Below, in pieces: positions 22,681 through 30,081 of a stretch of 37,956 nt of DNA. The notes under the pieces are model-generated. The model saw only the letters and a list, made by a program, of their open reading frames with translations, did no database searches and had not been told where the DNA came from. How positions within the stretch are numbered: position 1 is the first letter of the stretch; every line of letters begins with the position of its first letter. This stretch comes from Oscillospiraceae bacterium (GTDB lineage: Bacteria; Bacillota; Clostridia; Oscillospirales; Ruminococcaceae), in NCBI GenBank assembly GCA_009783695.1, contig WRCY01000018.1, positions 1-37,956 of the forward strand, written 5' to 3'. Both the position numbers and the translations under genes were made by a program.

Positions 22681-23225
22681 GCAGTGTAAAACGTATATTA
22701 ACGAACAAAAGAGGACTTTCAATGCCGCTCGCTATTGCCATCGTGATTGCACTGATTATGATTATGACGGTAATATCGGAATACATCCGGCTTAATATCA
22801 TTGCAAAAGGTGTGCGTGATGCCTTACAAAGTGCAATTGTCGCCACGGTTAATGATAACTACAATGACATATACCATAGTGCGCGGGAAGGTTACGCGGC
22901 AGGGTTTCAGCCGAATGCGGGTTCATTCACGGCAAGCATTGACCACGGCGATGTATGGGGACGATTGGAAACCCTGCTCGGATTGCAGCAGAGCGGCGGT
23001 CATCGCGTGAAACTTATTGGGAGCGGCGAACAGGAGCTTCGGCTGTCGGGATTGAATATCACAGTGAATAACACACCTCTCGCACCTTCCGACCGGACGA
23101 ACGCACAGCCATTCACAGCGGATGCGACAATACAATTGGAAGTTCCCGTGAGCTTCGCGGGGAACGCATTGCCGCCGCTCCGAATCACGCTGAGAGTCCG
23201 TGCGGGATGGATAAATAAATTCTAA
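22677..23225 (+). CDS. TadE/TadG-like pseudopilin
   Basis: 182 residues from ATG 22677, which overlaps the previous stop (ATGA); the longer upstream frame is a shadow of the preceding gene. SSVKRILTNKRGLSMP precedes one hydrophobic span (LAIAIVIALIMIMTVISEYI), followed by GVRDALQSAIVATVNDNY and a beta-rich extracytoplasmic region. This is the TadE/G layout of minor pilins. It is coupled to the DUF4320-like gene, so the two products probably work together. Confidence 0.65.
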   Translation: MSSVKRILTNKRGLSMPLAIAIVIALIMIMTVISEYIRLNIIAKGVRDALQSAIVATVNDNYNDIYHSAREGYAAGFQPNAGSFTASIDHGDVWGRLETLLGLQQSGGHRVKLIGSGEQELRLSGLNITVNNTPLAPSDRTNAQPFTADATIQLEVPVSFAGNALPPLRITLRVRAGWINKF

Positions 23226-23243
23226 ATATTTTCAAAATAATAG

Positions 23244-23272
23244 TTGACTTCCGCTAAAATTTGTGATACTGT
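23244..23272 (+). promoter_or_regulatory. Promoter before the DUF6550-like gene
   Basis: TTGACT at 23244-23249 with two possible -10 boxes: GATACT (23265, 15-base spacer, extended by TGT) or TACTGT (23267, 17-base spacer). Confidence 0.5.
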
Positions 23273-23274
23273 GT

Positions 23275-23382
23275 AGGTGAGAAAGGAAGCCGCCTGCTTA
23301 AAAAGTTAAACAAGACTGAAAATTGCCGGCGCAGCGCTAATGCGACCGGAACCGTTAATAAAATTTAAGGAGGTTCCAAGTC
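23275..23382 (+). promoter_or_regulatory. Structured 5' leader of unknown type
   Basis: About 108 bases between the promoter and the ATG at 23383. It can form a small AAGC/GCTT hairpin near 23287-23299 and a strong GC-rich hairpin at 23326-23349: CCGG and CGCA pair with TGCG and CCGG around a seven-base loop with one bulged A. AAGGAGG follows. I could not match it to a known riboswitch. Confidence 0.45.
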
Positions 23383-23982
23383 ATGAAAACTACAAAAACT
23401 AAAATGAGAAAGTATTCTCTTATCGCAGGACTCTGCGCAGTATGCCTGTTAATGGCAGTTATACTCGGAGCAAGATTCCAAGCAGAAAAGGAAATAACCG
23501 AGACTATTCCCGCTCCGAAAGACGTAATCATCGGAAACCTTGTCATCAACCCCGGCGTTATCGCAAACAACATAAACAATCAAGATGCAGATGTCACAAT
23601 AAACCCGGCAAAGCGGACACAGCAAAAACCAAGCGGGGCCATATCTGCCGGCACCGAGCAAACGATTCAGCCGGACATAACGCGACCCGAACCGAGCGAG
23701 GAACAACTGACAGACCCGACACGGACACCGGACGGCGTGGTAGTAGAAATACCACAACCGGAAGACCTTACAGACGAAAGCAATAAGCCGCCCGACACTG
23801 TCACACCTGCCTCGGAAGTTTCGCAGGAACCGGATAATCAAAAGCCGCAGGGAGGCGATATAAGAGACGGCGAAATTTACATCCCCGGCTTCGGATGGGT
23901 TGATAACCACGGCGGCGGCGGTCTGGCGACACAGGCAGATGATATGTTCGAAAGTGGTAACAAAATAGGCATCATGGGATAA
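23383..23982 (+). CDS. Single-span, proline-rich extracytoplasmic protein (DUF6550-like)
   Basis: 199 residues. A basic N-terminus and one span (SLIAGLCAVCLLMAVILG) are followed by a low-complexity stretch rich in P, E, T and D (about 70-160) and a short conserved end, GEIYIPGFGWVDNHGGGG. The end motif is what I associate with DUF6550-type proteins of Bacillota elements; the name is from memory. It probably spans the cell wall as a stalk or spacer near the pilus or secretion channel. It has a strong ribosome binding site and its own promoter and leader. Confidence 0.6.
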   Translation: MKTTKTKMRKYSLIAGLCAVCLLMAVILGARFQAEKEITETIPAPKDVIIGNLVINPGVIANNINNQDADVTINPAKRTQQKPSGAISAGTEQTIQPDITRPEPSEEQLTDPTRTPDGVVVEIPQPEDLTDESNKPPDTVTPASEVSQEPDNQKPQGGDIRDGEIYIPGFGWVDNHGGGGLATQADDMFESGNKIGIMG

Positions 23983-24004
23983 ATCATAATACGATAATCT
24001 TATA

Positions 24005-24030
24005 AACACAGCGTAATTGCTGTGTTTTTT
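24005..24030 (+). terminator. Intrinsic terminator
   Basis: Perfect AACACAGC/GCTGTGTT stem, six-base loop, T tract, 20 bases before the next start. Confidence 0.8.
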
Positions 24031-24049
24031 GTGGTCAAGGAGATAGAAA

Positions 24050-25852
24050 ATGAAACAAATCATTACACTTTTTCTTACGCTTACTTTTATTCTAAGTCTG
24101 CCGTTTACAGTTTTTGCCGAGGTCGGCGACCCGAATGTTGAAGGAGGCGGCGGAGGTATGGGGAGCGGAACAGCTACAGACTTTTGGAATACAGGCGATG
24201 AAGGCGTAAGGGTGAGTATTGTCAGAGTGGCCGATAATGTTGTGGTAGCTACGCCGATTGATATTACAAACAGAACACCGAATAACATAGCAGCGCATTT
24301 CGGCAAGAACTCAAAGCAGCACTACAGGAACGATTCATTGCTCGCGGTTAATACCGGAACGTATCAATATATTAATCCGGCGCAGGCATTGCCTTCAATT
24401 ATTCCCGTATCGGGCAGCAGTAATAATATCGAAGCGATACGCAGCTATTTCACCGATGAACAGGTGATTCGCAGTATTGCGAATCATACAGGAATGAACT
24501 TCGATGTTCTTATAAACGGTGATTATACGATGATGATTGAACCGGTTGCATACTTTACATTTAACAGTGTAAGAATGGCGATGACCGCGACCGAAGCGGC
24601 ATTATACGACCAACAGCTCGGCGGCAGACTACGTTCAAAGATGGCTCCTCTGACACATCAGAATCTTCCGCTTGCGATGTTCCTTGAAAGAGCTGACCTC
24701 GGATATAGTGCATGGAACGGAAGCAGGTCAGAAAGAGCGAGTAATTCGGATATAATCTCGTTTCTCGGTGTAGGCATCGTCCGTTTTACTGAAAGTCCCG
24801 ATGATGATGAAGATGAGAAGATTGATATCATAGGGTATGATTTAGAATATCGTGTCAATACCGAGGTAATCACGGCAGTTACAATAAGCGGCGGGCAATC
24901 AGACCCGGACAGGTCTGTAATTGTCAGATTCAACGTCGGCGGCGCTAATTACACTGTCCGCAATGTATACTACCCGCACGGTGACAGCCAGCTTGTGTGG
25001 GTGCGATGGCGGACACCGTCCGTTCCGCAGAACGTGACGATTACTGTAACGGCGACAGGCGGCGCATCGTCAACCAATATCACGCTGAGAGCGCGAATCG
25101 TTGACTTCCCCGAAAATATACCGCCGAACCCTGTAGCCGATGACCGAAACAACAGCTTCATAAATGCGAATATACCGAGTAATCCTCAGAAGACAAGCGC
25201 TTCATGGGGTGTGTGGCGTCCCTGGTGGCAGGCACATTGGGTATGGCACAGCGACTGGCGTTGGGTCAGTTACTGGGAGTGGGTGTCAAACTGGCGCTTT
25301 TACTCGGATTTGGGTTGGGTTGACGAGGGTAGATGGCGCAGATTTTGGCATTGGCAGGATTTCGGCAGATGGGTTGATGAGGGATGGTGGGAATTCGATT
25401 ATGACAGATACAACGCGAGTCTTACCGCGACAAAGAATATTATTCCCGATACCATGAATCCGACTGCTTCGGGGCAAACCATGAAAAGCGGTTACGGAGT
25501 AAATCAAATTGTCACGGCAAACATCAGCTCCAATCAATCCTCCGCTGTTACCGGCGCACAAAACGCTTTAACTTATTTCCCCGAATTCCGTTACCGGAAT
25601 TATTGGCGGGTTCTTGACAGAACACAAAGCGGTCATGGAAGCCGTTTTGAATTCAGACCCAACAACTATAGCACCTATAACCGGCGAACACATTTTACAC
25701 CGGTTTGGTTTCCTGACGGAACATATACAACCTACACATGGCTCATTGACGCATGGACGCCGGCAGGAATGCTCTCCGTGAATCTTAACGATTCGGTGAC
25801 CATATCGGGGAGTCTTTGGGACGACTGGCAGGTAAATGCCATGCGCCCGTAA
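24050..25852 (+). CDS. Large secreted protein with a tryptophan-rich block
   Basis: 600 residues. Signal peptide (MKQIITLFLTLTFILSLPF, likely cleavage after VFA at 23), a glycine-rich stretch, a first region (about 60-230), a beta-rich domain (about 260-355), then a block at about 385-448 with 18 tryptophans spaced every 2 to 7 residues (WRPWWQAHW, SDWRWVSYWEW, DEGRWRRFWHW). A C-terminal region follows with no membrane anchor seen. Placed between the pseudopilins and the secretion channel, it could be an adhesin or pilus tip factor; the function is inferred from position only. Confidence 0.65.
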   Translation: MKQIITLFLTLTFILSLPFTVFAEVGDPNVEGGGGGMGSGTATDFWNTGDEGVRVSIVRVADNVVVATPIDITNRTPNNIAAHFGKNSKQHYRNDSLLAVNTGTYQYINPAQALPSIIPVSGSSNNIEAIRSYFTDEQVIRSIANHTGMNFDVLINGDYTMMIEPVAYFTFNSVRMAMTATEAALYDQQLGGRLRSKMAPLTHQNLPLAMFLERADLGYSAWNGSRSERASNSDIISFLGVGIVRFTESPDDDEDEKIDIIGYDLEYRVNTEVITAVTISGGQSDPDRSVIVRFNVGGANYTVRNVYYPHGDSQLVWVRWRTPSVPQNVTITVTATGGASSTNITLRARIVDFPENIPPNPVADDRNNSFINANIPSNPQKTSASWGVWRPWWQAHWVWHSDWRWVSYWEWVSNWRFYSDLGWVDEGRWRRFWHWQDFGRWVDEGWWEFDYDRYNASLTATKNIIPDTMNPTASGQTMKSGYGVNQIVTANISSNQSSAVTGAQNALTYFPEFRYRNYWRVLDRTQSGHGSRFEFRPNNYSTYNRRTHFTPVWFPDGTYTTYTWLIDAWTPAGMLSVNLNDSVTISGSLWDDWQVNAMRP

Positions 25853-25879
25853 AAATCAGAAAGAAAAGAAGAAACAAGT

Positions 25880-25954
25880 TTAAAACAATTGATACAAAAC
25901 CGGGGAAAACGATGTTTTCATTCCGATTTTGTTAAGAAAGGACTTAATGAAAAT
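25880..25954 (+). repeat. 5' leader repeat, copy B
   Basis: Aligns with copy A at 12824-12896. Shared blocks are TTTAAAAC, CGGGGAAAACG (25901-25911), TTTCATT, AAGAAAGG and TTAAT. In this copy GAAAAC and GTTTTC can pair around GAT. It leads into the VirB2-like gene. Confidence 0.65.
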
Positions 25955-26293
25955 ATGAAAAAAACAGTAATAATATTAATTGCAATAGGCGCGGCAATCA
26001 TTTTATTTATCATGTTCGCAATTGCGGCATCCGCTACAACAGGCGATGTAGCCGGCGCAGTTGAGCAGACATGGACGACGGCGGCTGTACAGGTCAAGGC
26101 TGTCGTCAATAACGTGGTATTCCCCGTATGCGCTACAATACTTGCAATTTTCTTTTTCGTCAAGCTCGGCACGGCATATTTCGATTACCGCAAGCATGGG
26201 CAATTCGAGTGGGCAGCTCCGGCGATTCTGTTTGGATGCTTGGTATTTATAATCACTGCGCCGCTGTATATTTGGAATATACTCGGAATTTAA
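25955..26293 (+). CDS. VirB2-like small membrane protein (DUF3852-like)
   Basis: 112 residues from ATG 25955 (AAGAAAGGA upstream). A hydrophobic leader ending near SATTG is followed by two spans (VVFPVCATILAIFFFVKLG and ILFGCLVFIITAPLYIW) separated by a short charged loop (FDYRKHGQFEW). Size and layout fit VirB2/TrbC-type pilins, and position just before the VirB6-like gene supports this. I associate the sequence with DUF3852. It probably lines or extends the transfer channel. Confidence 0.65.
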   Translation: MKKTVIILIAIGAAIILFIMFAIAASATTGDVAGAVEQTWTTAAVQVKAVVNNVVFPVCATILAIFFFVKLGTAYFDYRKHGQFEWAAPAILFGCLVFIITAPLYIWNILGI

Positions 26294-26371
26294 CGGCGAA
26301 CCGCCGTTGGCAATTTCCCTGCGGCAGTACAGATTTAATATTAAATGACGGAGCCGGATAACCGGCTCCGC
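26292..26371 (+). terminator. Two hairpins after the VirB2-like gene
   Basis: AACGGCG/CGCCGTT (26292-26308) overlaps the stop codon, and CGGAGCCGG/CCGGCTCCG with loop ATAA (26349-26370) follows. The second is GC-rich but its tail (CTTCTTATT) is weak, so partial termination or message protection is more likely than a full stop. Confidence 0.6.
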
Positions 26372-26394
26372 TTCTTATTGCGGGAGGAAAAATC

Positions 26395-26751
26395 GTGAGT
26401 ATAAAAATGACAAATGATAATATATCAATTGACAGTGAGTTAATCATCATAGGCAACCACATCAATGCGTATATAGAAATATGGTTCGACGTAGATGAAC
26501 GGTTCGGGTTAAACACCGAAGACACTGACGAATACGTCAATCTATACGCGGATTATTATCCTGAAGACGGCAGACTTGACGTTACGTATATTCACCGCGC
26601 TGAAGATGCAGAATTGATTGCCGAGAAACTTGTCGAAGATATAACAGAAAGTGAAAAAGAATTGATATTGAATCTTATGAAAACAGAGGGTTTAGACGAG
26701 CTCATTGCAGAAATGAACGAAGAACAAAATTCCGGCATGAATATGCAATAA
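26395..26751 (+). CDS. Small acidic protein with C-terminal tail
   Basis: 118 residues, GTG start with GGGAGG seven bases ahead. Strongly acidic, no span or signal. It contains IIIGNHINAYIEIWFDVDERF, YADYYPEDGRLDVTYIHRAED and ITESEKELILNLM. No family is recognised. It ends EEQNSGMNMQ, one of the clearest forms of the shared tail. It lies between the VirB2-like and VirB6-like genes, yet looks cytosolic. Confidence 0.65.
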   Translation: MSIKMTNDNISIDSELIIIGNHINAYIEIWFDVDERFGLNTEDTDEYVNLYADYYPEDGRLDVTYIHRAEDAELIAEKLVEDITESEKELILNLMKTEGLDELIAEMNEEQNSGMNMQ

Positions 26752-26775
26752 AAACTTGAAAGGAGTAATTAAACC

Positions 26776-27639
26776 TTGTTTATTTTCAATTTCGTGGCAG
26801 ATATAATCCTCGGGCAGATTTTAAACTGGATATATCAGCAGATTGTCAATTTTCTTAACAACTTTTTCTTTATGATGAACAACATGGGAGCAGACTTGTT
26901 TGACATGAGCTGGGTGCGAGCGACTGTGCTGTTGTTTCATTACTTCGGCTGGGCGTTATTCGTCGCCGGGCTTATTGTCGCCGGGTTTGAATATGCCATC
27001 GAATCACAGAACGGCAGAGGTAATATAAAAGACCTGCTTATTAATTCATTGAAAGGATTTATGGCGGTTGGGCTTTTCACTGTGCTGCCGATTGAGCTGT
27101 ATAAATTCGCAATAACCTTGCAGGGTTCTTTTGGTGCGGATATATCGAGAACATTGGGGTATGGGTTTAACATAACGGTGTTGTCTGTTTCGGCTTTGAA
27201 TTCATTCAGCATCGGTCCAAGCATGAATATCCTCGTTTCCCTGTTTTGTATTATCGTAATGGGTTTTGCTGTAATTAGGGTGTTTTTCGCGAACCTCAAA
27301 CGCGGCGGTGTTCTGCTCATACAAATCGCGGTCGGCAGCCTGTATATGTTCAGCGTCCCTCGCGGCTATGTTGACGGCTTCTATCAGTGGGGTAAACAGG
27401 TTGTAGGTTTGTGTCTGACGGCGTTTTTGCAGTCTACGATACTTGTTGCAGGGCTGATGGTGTTCAATGCCAATATGCTCCTCGGGCTCGGTCTTATGAT
27501 TTCAAGCTCGGAAATCCCGCGAATCTGCGGAATGTTCGGACTCGAAACAGGGACAAGAGCGAATGTTATGAGTACTATTTATGCGGCACAGGCTGTTGCG
27601 AATTTAGGTTCAAAAGTTGTGAATGCTGTACCTAAATAA
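26776..27639 (+). CDS. VirB6/TrbL-like channel protein
   Basis: 287 residues, TTG start with AAGGAG ahead. About six spans, a short amphipathic N-terminus (ILGQILNWIYQQIVNFLNNFF), and a central conserved part (FHYFGWALFVAGLIVAGFEYA, GNIKDLLINSLKGFMAVGLF). This is the pattern of the VirB6/TrbL proteins of Gram-positive conjugation systems. It would form the membrane pore with PrgI and VirB4. Confidence 0.78.
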   Translation: MFIFNFVADIILGQILNWIYQQIVNFLNNFFFMMNNMGADLFDMSWVRATVLLFHYFGWALFVAGLIVAGFEYAIESQNGRGNIKDLLINSLKGFMAVGLFTVLPIELYKFAITLQGSFGADISRTLGYGFNITVLSVSALNSFSIGPSMNILVSLFCIIVMGFAVIRVFFANLKRGGVLLIQIAVGSLYMFSVPRGYVDGFYQWGKQVVGLCLTAFLQSTILVAGLMVFNANMLLGLGLMISSSEIPRICGMFGLETGTRANVMSTIYAAQAVANLGSKVVNAVPK

Positions 27640-27661
27640 CAGAAAGAAAAGGTGAATCGAT

Positions 27662-28465
27662 ATGAATATAAAATTTTACTGTCCTCCGATGTCGTATAAA
27701 CTATACTACGAAGACGATAACAGCAGAATAACCTATGATAATTATATCCCCGAAGATATAATTTCGATGTATCGCGATAAGGTTGCCGAAGCGTTAGAGC
27801 AAGTATATACTTTTAATATCAAGCACCCGAATGTGACTAACGTAACGCCCGGCGTAGAACTCATTGACGGCGAATTACATGGCATATTCAATGTTTCTAT
27901 AAATGCGGATTTACCCTCTGATGATATAGAGAAGCTATGTGAAACATTGACAAACCGCGCTGCCGAGTGGAGTATATATCTCGAAGGGCATCGTATAGTT
28001 ACAGAAGGCGGGAATCTGTATGTCCGCTTTTTTGACAGCAGCGAATCCACTCAAACCGAAACCGTATTCAACAACAATCAATATATTAAACAGAACAATA
28101 CCGATTTCGAGGCGGATAAATTCTATGTCGACGAACGCGCCGGTTATATAAAGGAAATGTATTATAATCCTAACAGCAATGCCGGCGGTCAGCTTGTGCT
28201 TAATTATCTGTATCTTGATGTTTTGCAAGAAGCGTTTGAAGAATGCAAAACCGAGGAGGCGTTTTGGGGACGGCTTGATGAATGCGCACGGCAGTATCTG
28301 ATTGATATTGACACACCCGAATTTGCCGGGGATGCCTGGGACTTCGTGAATAAGCCTTATAACTTCGAGGGGCAAACCTGTGAAACTATGGACTCCATAA
28401 AACGCTGGGTTGAGAAACAAACCACCGAAATTGAACCGGCACAAGGCATGAATATGAGCAACTAA
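27662..28465 (+). CDS. Soluble element protein of unknown function with C-terminal tail
   Basis: 267 residues, acidic, no span. Blocks include YYEDDNSRITYDNYIPEDII, VELIDGELHGIFNVSINADL, LTNRAAEWSIYLEGHRI and a C-terminal LQEAFEECKTEEAFWGRLDECA. No family recognised with confidence. It ends EPAQGMNMSN, matching the tail. It sits inside the transfer gene cluster between VirB6-like and PrgI genes. Confidence 0.6.
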   Translation: MNIKFYCPPMSYKLYYEDDNSRITYDNYIPEDIISMYRDKVAEALEQVYTFNIKHPNVTNVTPGVELIDGELHGIFNVSINADLPSDDIEKLCETLTNRAAEWSIYLEGHRIVTEGGNLYVRFFDSSESTQTETVFNNNQYIKQNNTDFEADKFYVDERAGYIKEMYYNPNSNAGGQLVLNYLYLDVLQEAFEECKTEEAFWGRLDECARQYLIDIDTPEFAGDAWDFVNKPYNFEGQTCETMDSIKRWVEKQTTEIEPAQGMNMSN

Positions 28466-28479
28466 AGAAAGGATTTAAA

Positions 28480-28740
28480 ATGTGCATTTACCCCGATAAT
28501 TTAAAAGCAAAAGCGATGCTCGGATTGTGGCAGATTCGGGATATCGGAATCATCGGTGTCAGCCTCCTCATCTCTGTTTTCGCGCTGACACAGGTCGGAT
28601 TTATTATTCCGCTTGTCGGTACTGCGGTATACGGATTCCTGTCGATTCGCTTCTCGGATACCAGCATACTTGATTTCATCAAATATGCCGGTTCCTATTT
28701 TATAACCAAACAGCAAATCTTTGAATGGAGATTAAAATAA
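28480..28740 (+). CDS. PrgI/VirB3-like membrane protein
   Basis: 86 residues: two adjacent spans (IIGVSLLISVFAL and GFIIPLVGTAVYGFLSI) and a C-terminal amphipathic part ending in FITKQQIFEWRLK, typical of the PrgI/VirB3 family. It lies upstream of VirB4, as in other Gram-positive T4SS loci. It is a small channel component that partners with VirB4. Confidence 0.82.
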   Translation: MCIYPDNLKAKAMLGLWQIRDIGIIGVSLLISVFALTQVGFIIPLVGTAVYGFLSIRFSDTSILDFIKYAGSYFITKQQIFEWRLK

Positions 28741-28744
28741 AAAA

Positions 28745-29335
28745 ATGAACAGAAAAGAAAAAGCAAACGAGCGTCAGCGGCTTTCAACCCGACAGCTCAT
28801 CGGCGTAAAGGAGATTAACGATTACAGCTTGCTGACGTATGACAAACACAGCCTCGTTTATTTCATTATCAAACCGAGCAATGTCTCGGTGTTATCCGCG
28901 GCAAGTTTGTCTGCGCGAATCTACGGACTGATGACTGTGCTTAAAGGCATCGCCGAAATCGAGATGTTGTGCCTTAATTCCCGCGAAAACTTTGAAGACA
29001 ACAAAAGGTTCTTGAAAAACCGTATGGAGCAGGAGGATAACCCCGTCATTCGCAAACTGCTTCAAGCCGATCTCAAGTTCCTTGACCGGATACAGGTGCA
29101 GATGGCGACGGCGCGTGAATTTTTGATTATCATAAGACTGCGGAACGAAAAGGATAATGAAATCCACTCGTATCTGAATCGTATCGAAAAAACATTGAAC
29201 GAGCAGGGCTTTACAGTGAAACGCGCCGGTGAGGATGACATTAAACGCATCCTCGCCGTTTATTTTGAACAGAACGTCACCGCCGAAAAGTTTGAAAGCT
29301 TCGACGGCGAGCGTTGGGTAATATTACACGATTAA
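28745..29335 (+). CDS. VirB4-associated conjugation protein
   Basis: 196 residues. DYSLLTYDKHSLVYFIIKPSNVSVLSAASL resembles the N-terminal region of VirB4/TraC proteins, but there is no P-loop. A helical middle (NRMEQEDNPVIRKLLQADLKFLDRIQ) and EFLIIIRLRNEKDNEIHSYLNRIEKTL follow. It lies between PrgI and the VirB4 ATPase. It may be an auxiliary VirB4-like subunit at the base of the channel; the assignment is tentative. Confidence 0.6.
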   Translation: MNRKEKANERQRLSTRQLIGVKEINDYSLLTYDKHSLVYFIIKPSNVSVLSAASLSARIYGLMTVLKGIAEIEMLCLNSRENFEDNKRFLKNRMEQEDNPVIRKLLQADLKFLDRIQVQMATAREFLIIIRLRNEKDNEIHSYLNRIEKTLNEQGFTVKRAGEDDIKRILAVYFEQNVTAEKFESFDGERWVILHD

Positions 29336-29354
29336 CAGAAAGGTAACAGGAAAA

Positions 29355-30065
29355 ATGGCAGAAAGAAAAGTAAGAACAATAGCATTCCAGGTCGACGACC
29401 AAGACTTCATCGCAGAGTACGAGGCACGAGTCAAAGAAAGCGGCTTATCGGTCAAGAATTATTTTGTCAGTTTAATAAAAGCCGACATAGCGCAGCATCA
29501 AACGCAGACCGCCGAAACACCCTCCCGTCAATCGGAAACTGCACATGAAACGGAAAAAGTTATTAAAACCCCTTTGTATGACGTTGAAATTGTCAGGGTC
29601 AGTGCTCCGAAAGCTACTGAGCCAGAAGCGGCAGTACCGCCTTCAGCTGAAATTGAACCCGAACCCGTTAGCGAACAGGAGCAAGCTGCTCCGCCGCCCG
29701 TTCAGGAGTCTATGATGAATCTTTTTGTAAAAGTCACAATAGACCAGCGCGAAGCCCTCGAAGCAAATAAAATTGAGAACGGCGAAACAGTGGGTAATGT
29801 TCTCAATCGCTTGATTAATGGATTCCTTGAAAATATGCGAAACGATAATCTTTCCGATGAATTCGATGAAACATTCAAATATTATTCAGATAACGTCAAA
29901 TCCTGCGATACCACGGTCTCGGCGAAAATTCCCGTAAGGAATAATCAGGAGCTCGCCGAGTATTTAAATGAGGTTAGCGGTTCAAGGAATGCGCTCGTAG
30001 CGAGCCTTGTTCACATGGAACTGAACGGTCAGGAGATGTCGCAGGAGCAAGGAATGAGTATGTAA
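29355..30065 (+). CDS. Protein with two RHH-like ends, a proline-rich linker and the C-terminal tail
   Basis: 236 residues. The N-terminal 50 residues (RTIAFQVDDQDFIAEYEARV, LSVKNYFVSLI) look like a ribbon-helix-helix fold. A disordered linker rich in E, P and A (about 50-118) follows, then LFVKVTIDQREALEANKI, and a C-terminal part SAKIPVRNNQELAEYLNEVSG, SRNALVASLV of similar type. It ends MSQEQGMSM. Possibly a DNA- or protein-binding bridge between the relaxosome and the channel; inferred. Confidence 0.55.
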   Translation: MAERKVRTIAFQVDDQDFIAEYEARVKESGLSVKNYFVSLIKADIAQHQTQTAETPSRQSETAHETEKVIKTPLYDVEIVRVSAPKATEPEAAVPPSAEIEPEPVSEQEQAAPPPVQESMMNLFVKVTIDQREALEANKIENGETVGNVLNRLINGFLENMRNDNLSDEFDETFKYYSDNVKSCDTTVSAKIPVRNNQELAEYLNEVSGSRNALVASLVHMELNGQEMSQEQGMSM

Positions 30066-30081
30066 ACGAAAGGACAGGGAT

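Noticed and set aside
23275-23382. c-di-GMP or cobalamin riboswitch before the DUF6550-like gene
   Set aside because: Considered because c-di-GMP often controls pili in Clostridia and parts recall the cobalamin class, but the conserved cores of neither could be found in order.
23449-24306. 285-codon minus-strand open frame
   Set aside because: It lies antisense to two well-supported plus-strand genes and a terminator, has no ribosome binding site in a useful place and reads as cysteine-rich low-quality protein. Treated as a shadow.
25164-25457. 97-codon plus-strand frame inside the tryptophan-rich protein gene
   Set aside because: Glycine-rich product produced by frame-shifting TGG-rich codons; no ribosome binding site and no recognisable motif.
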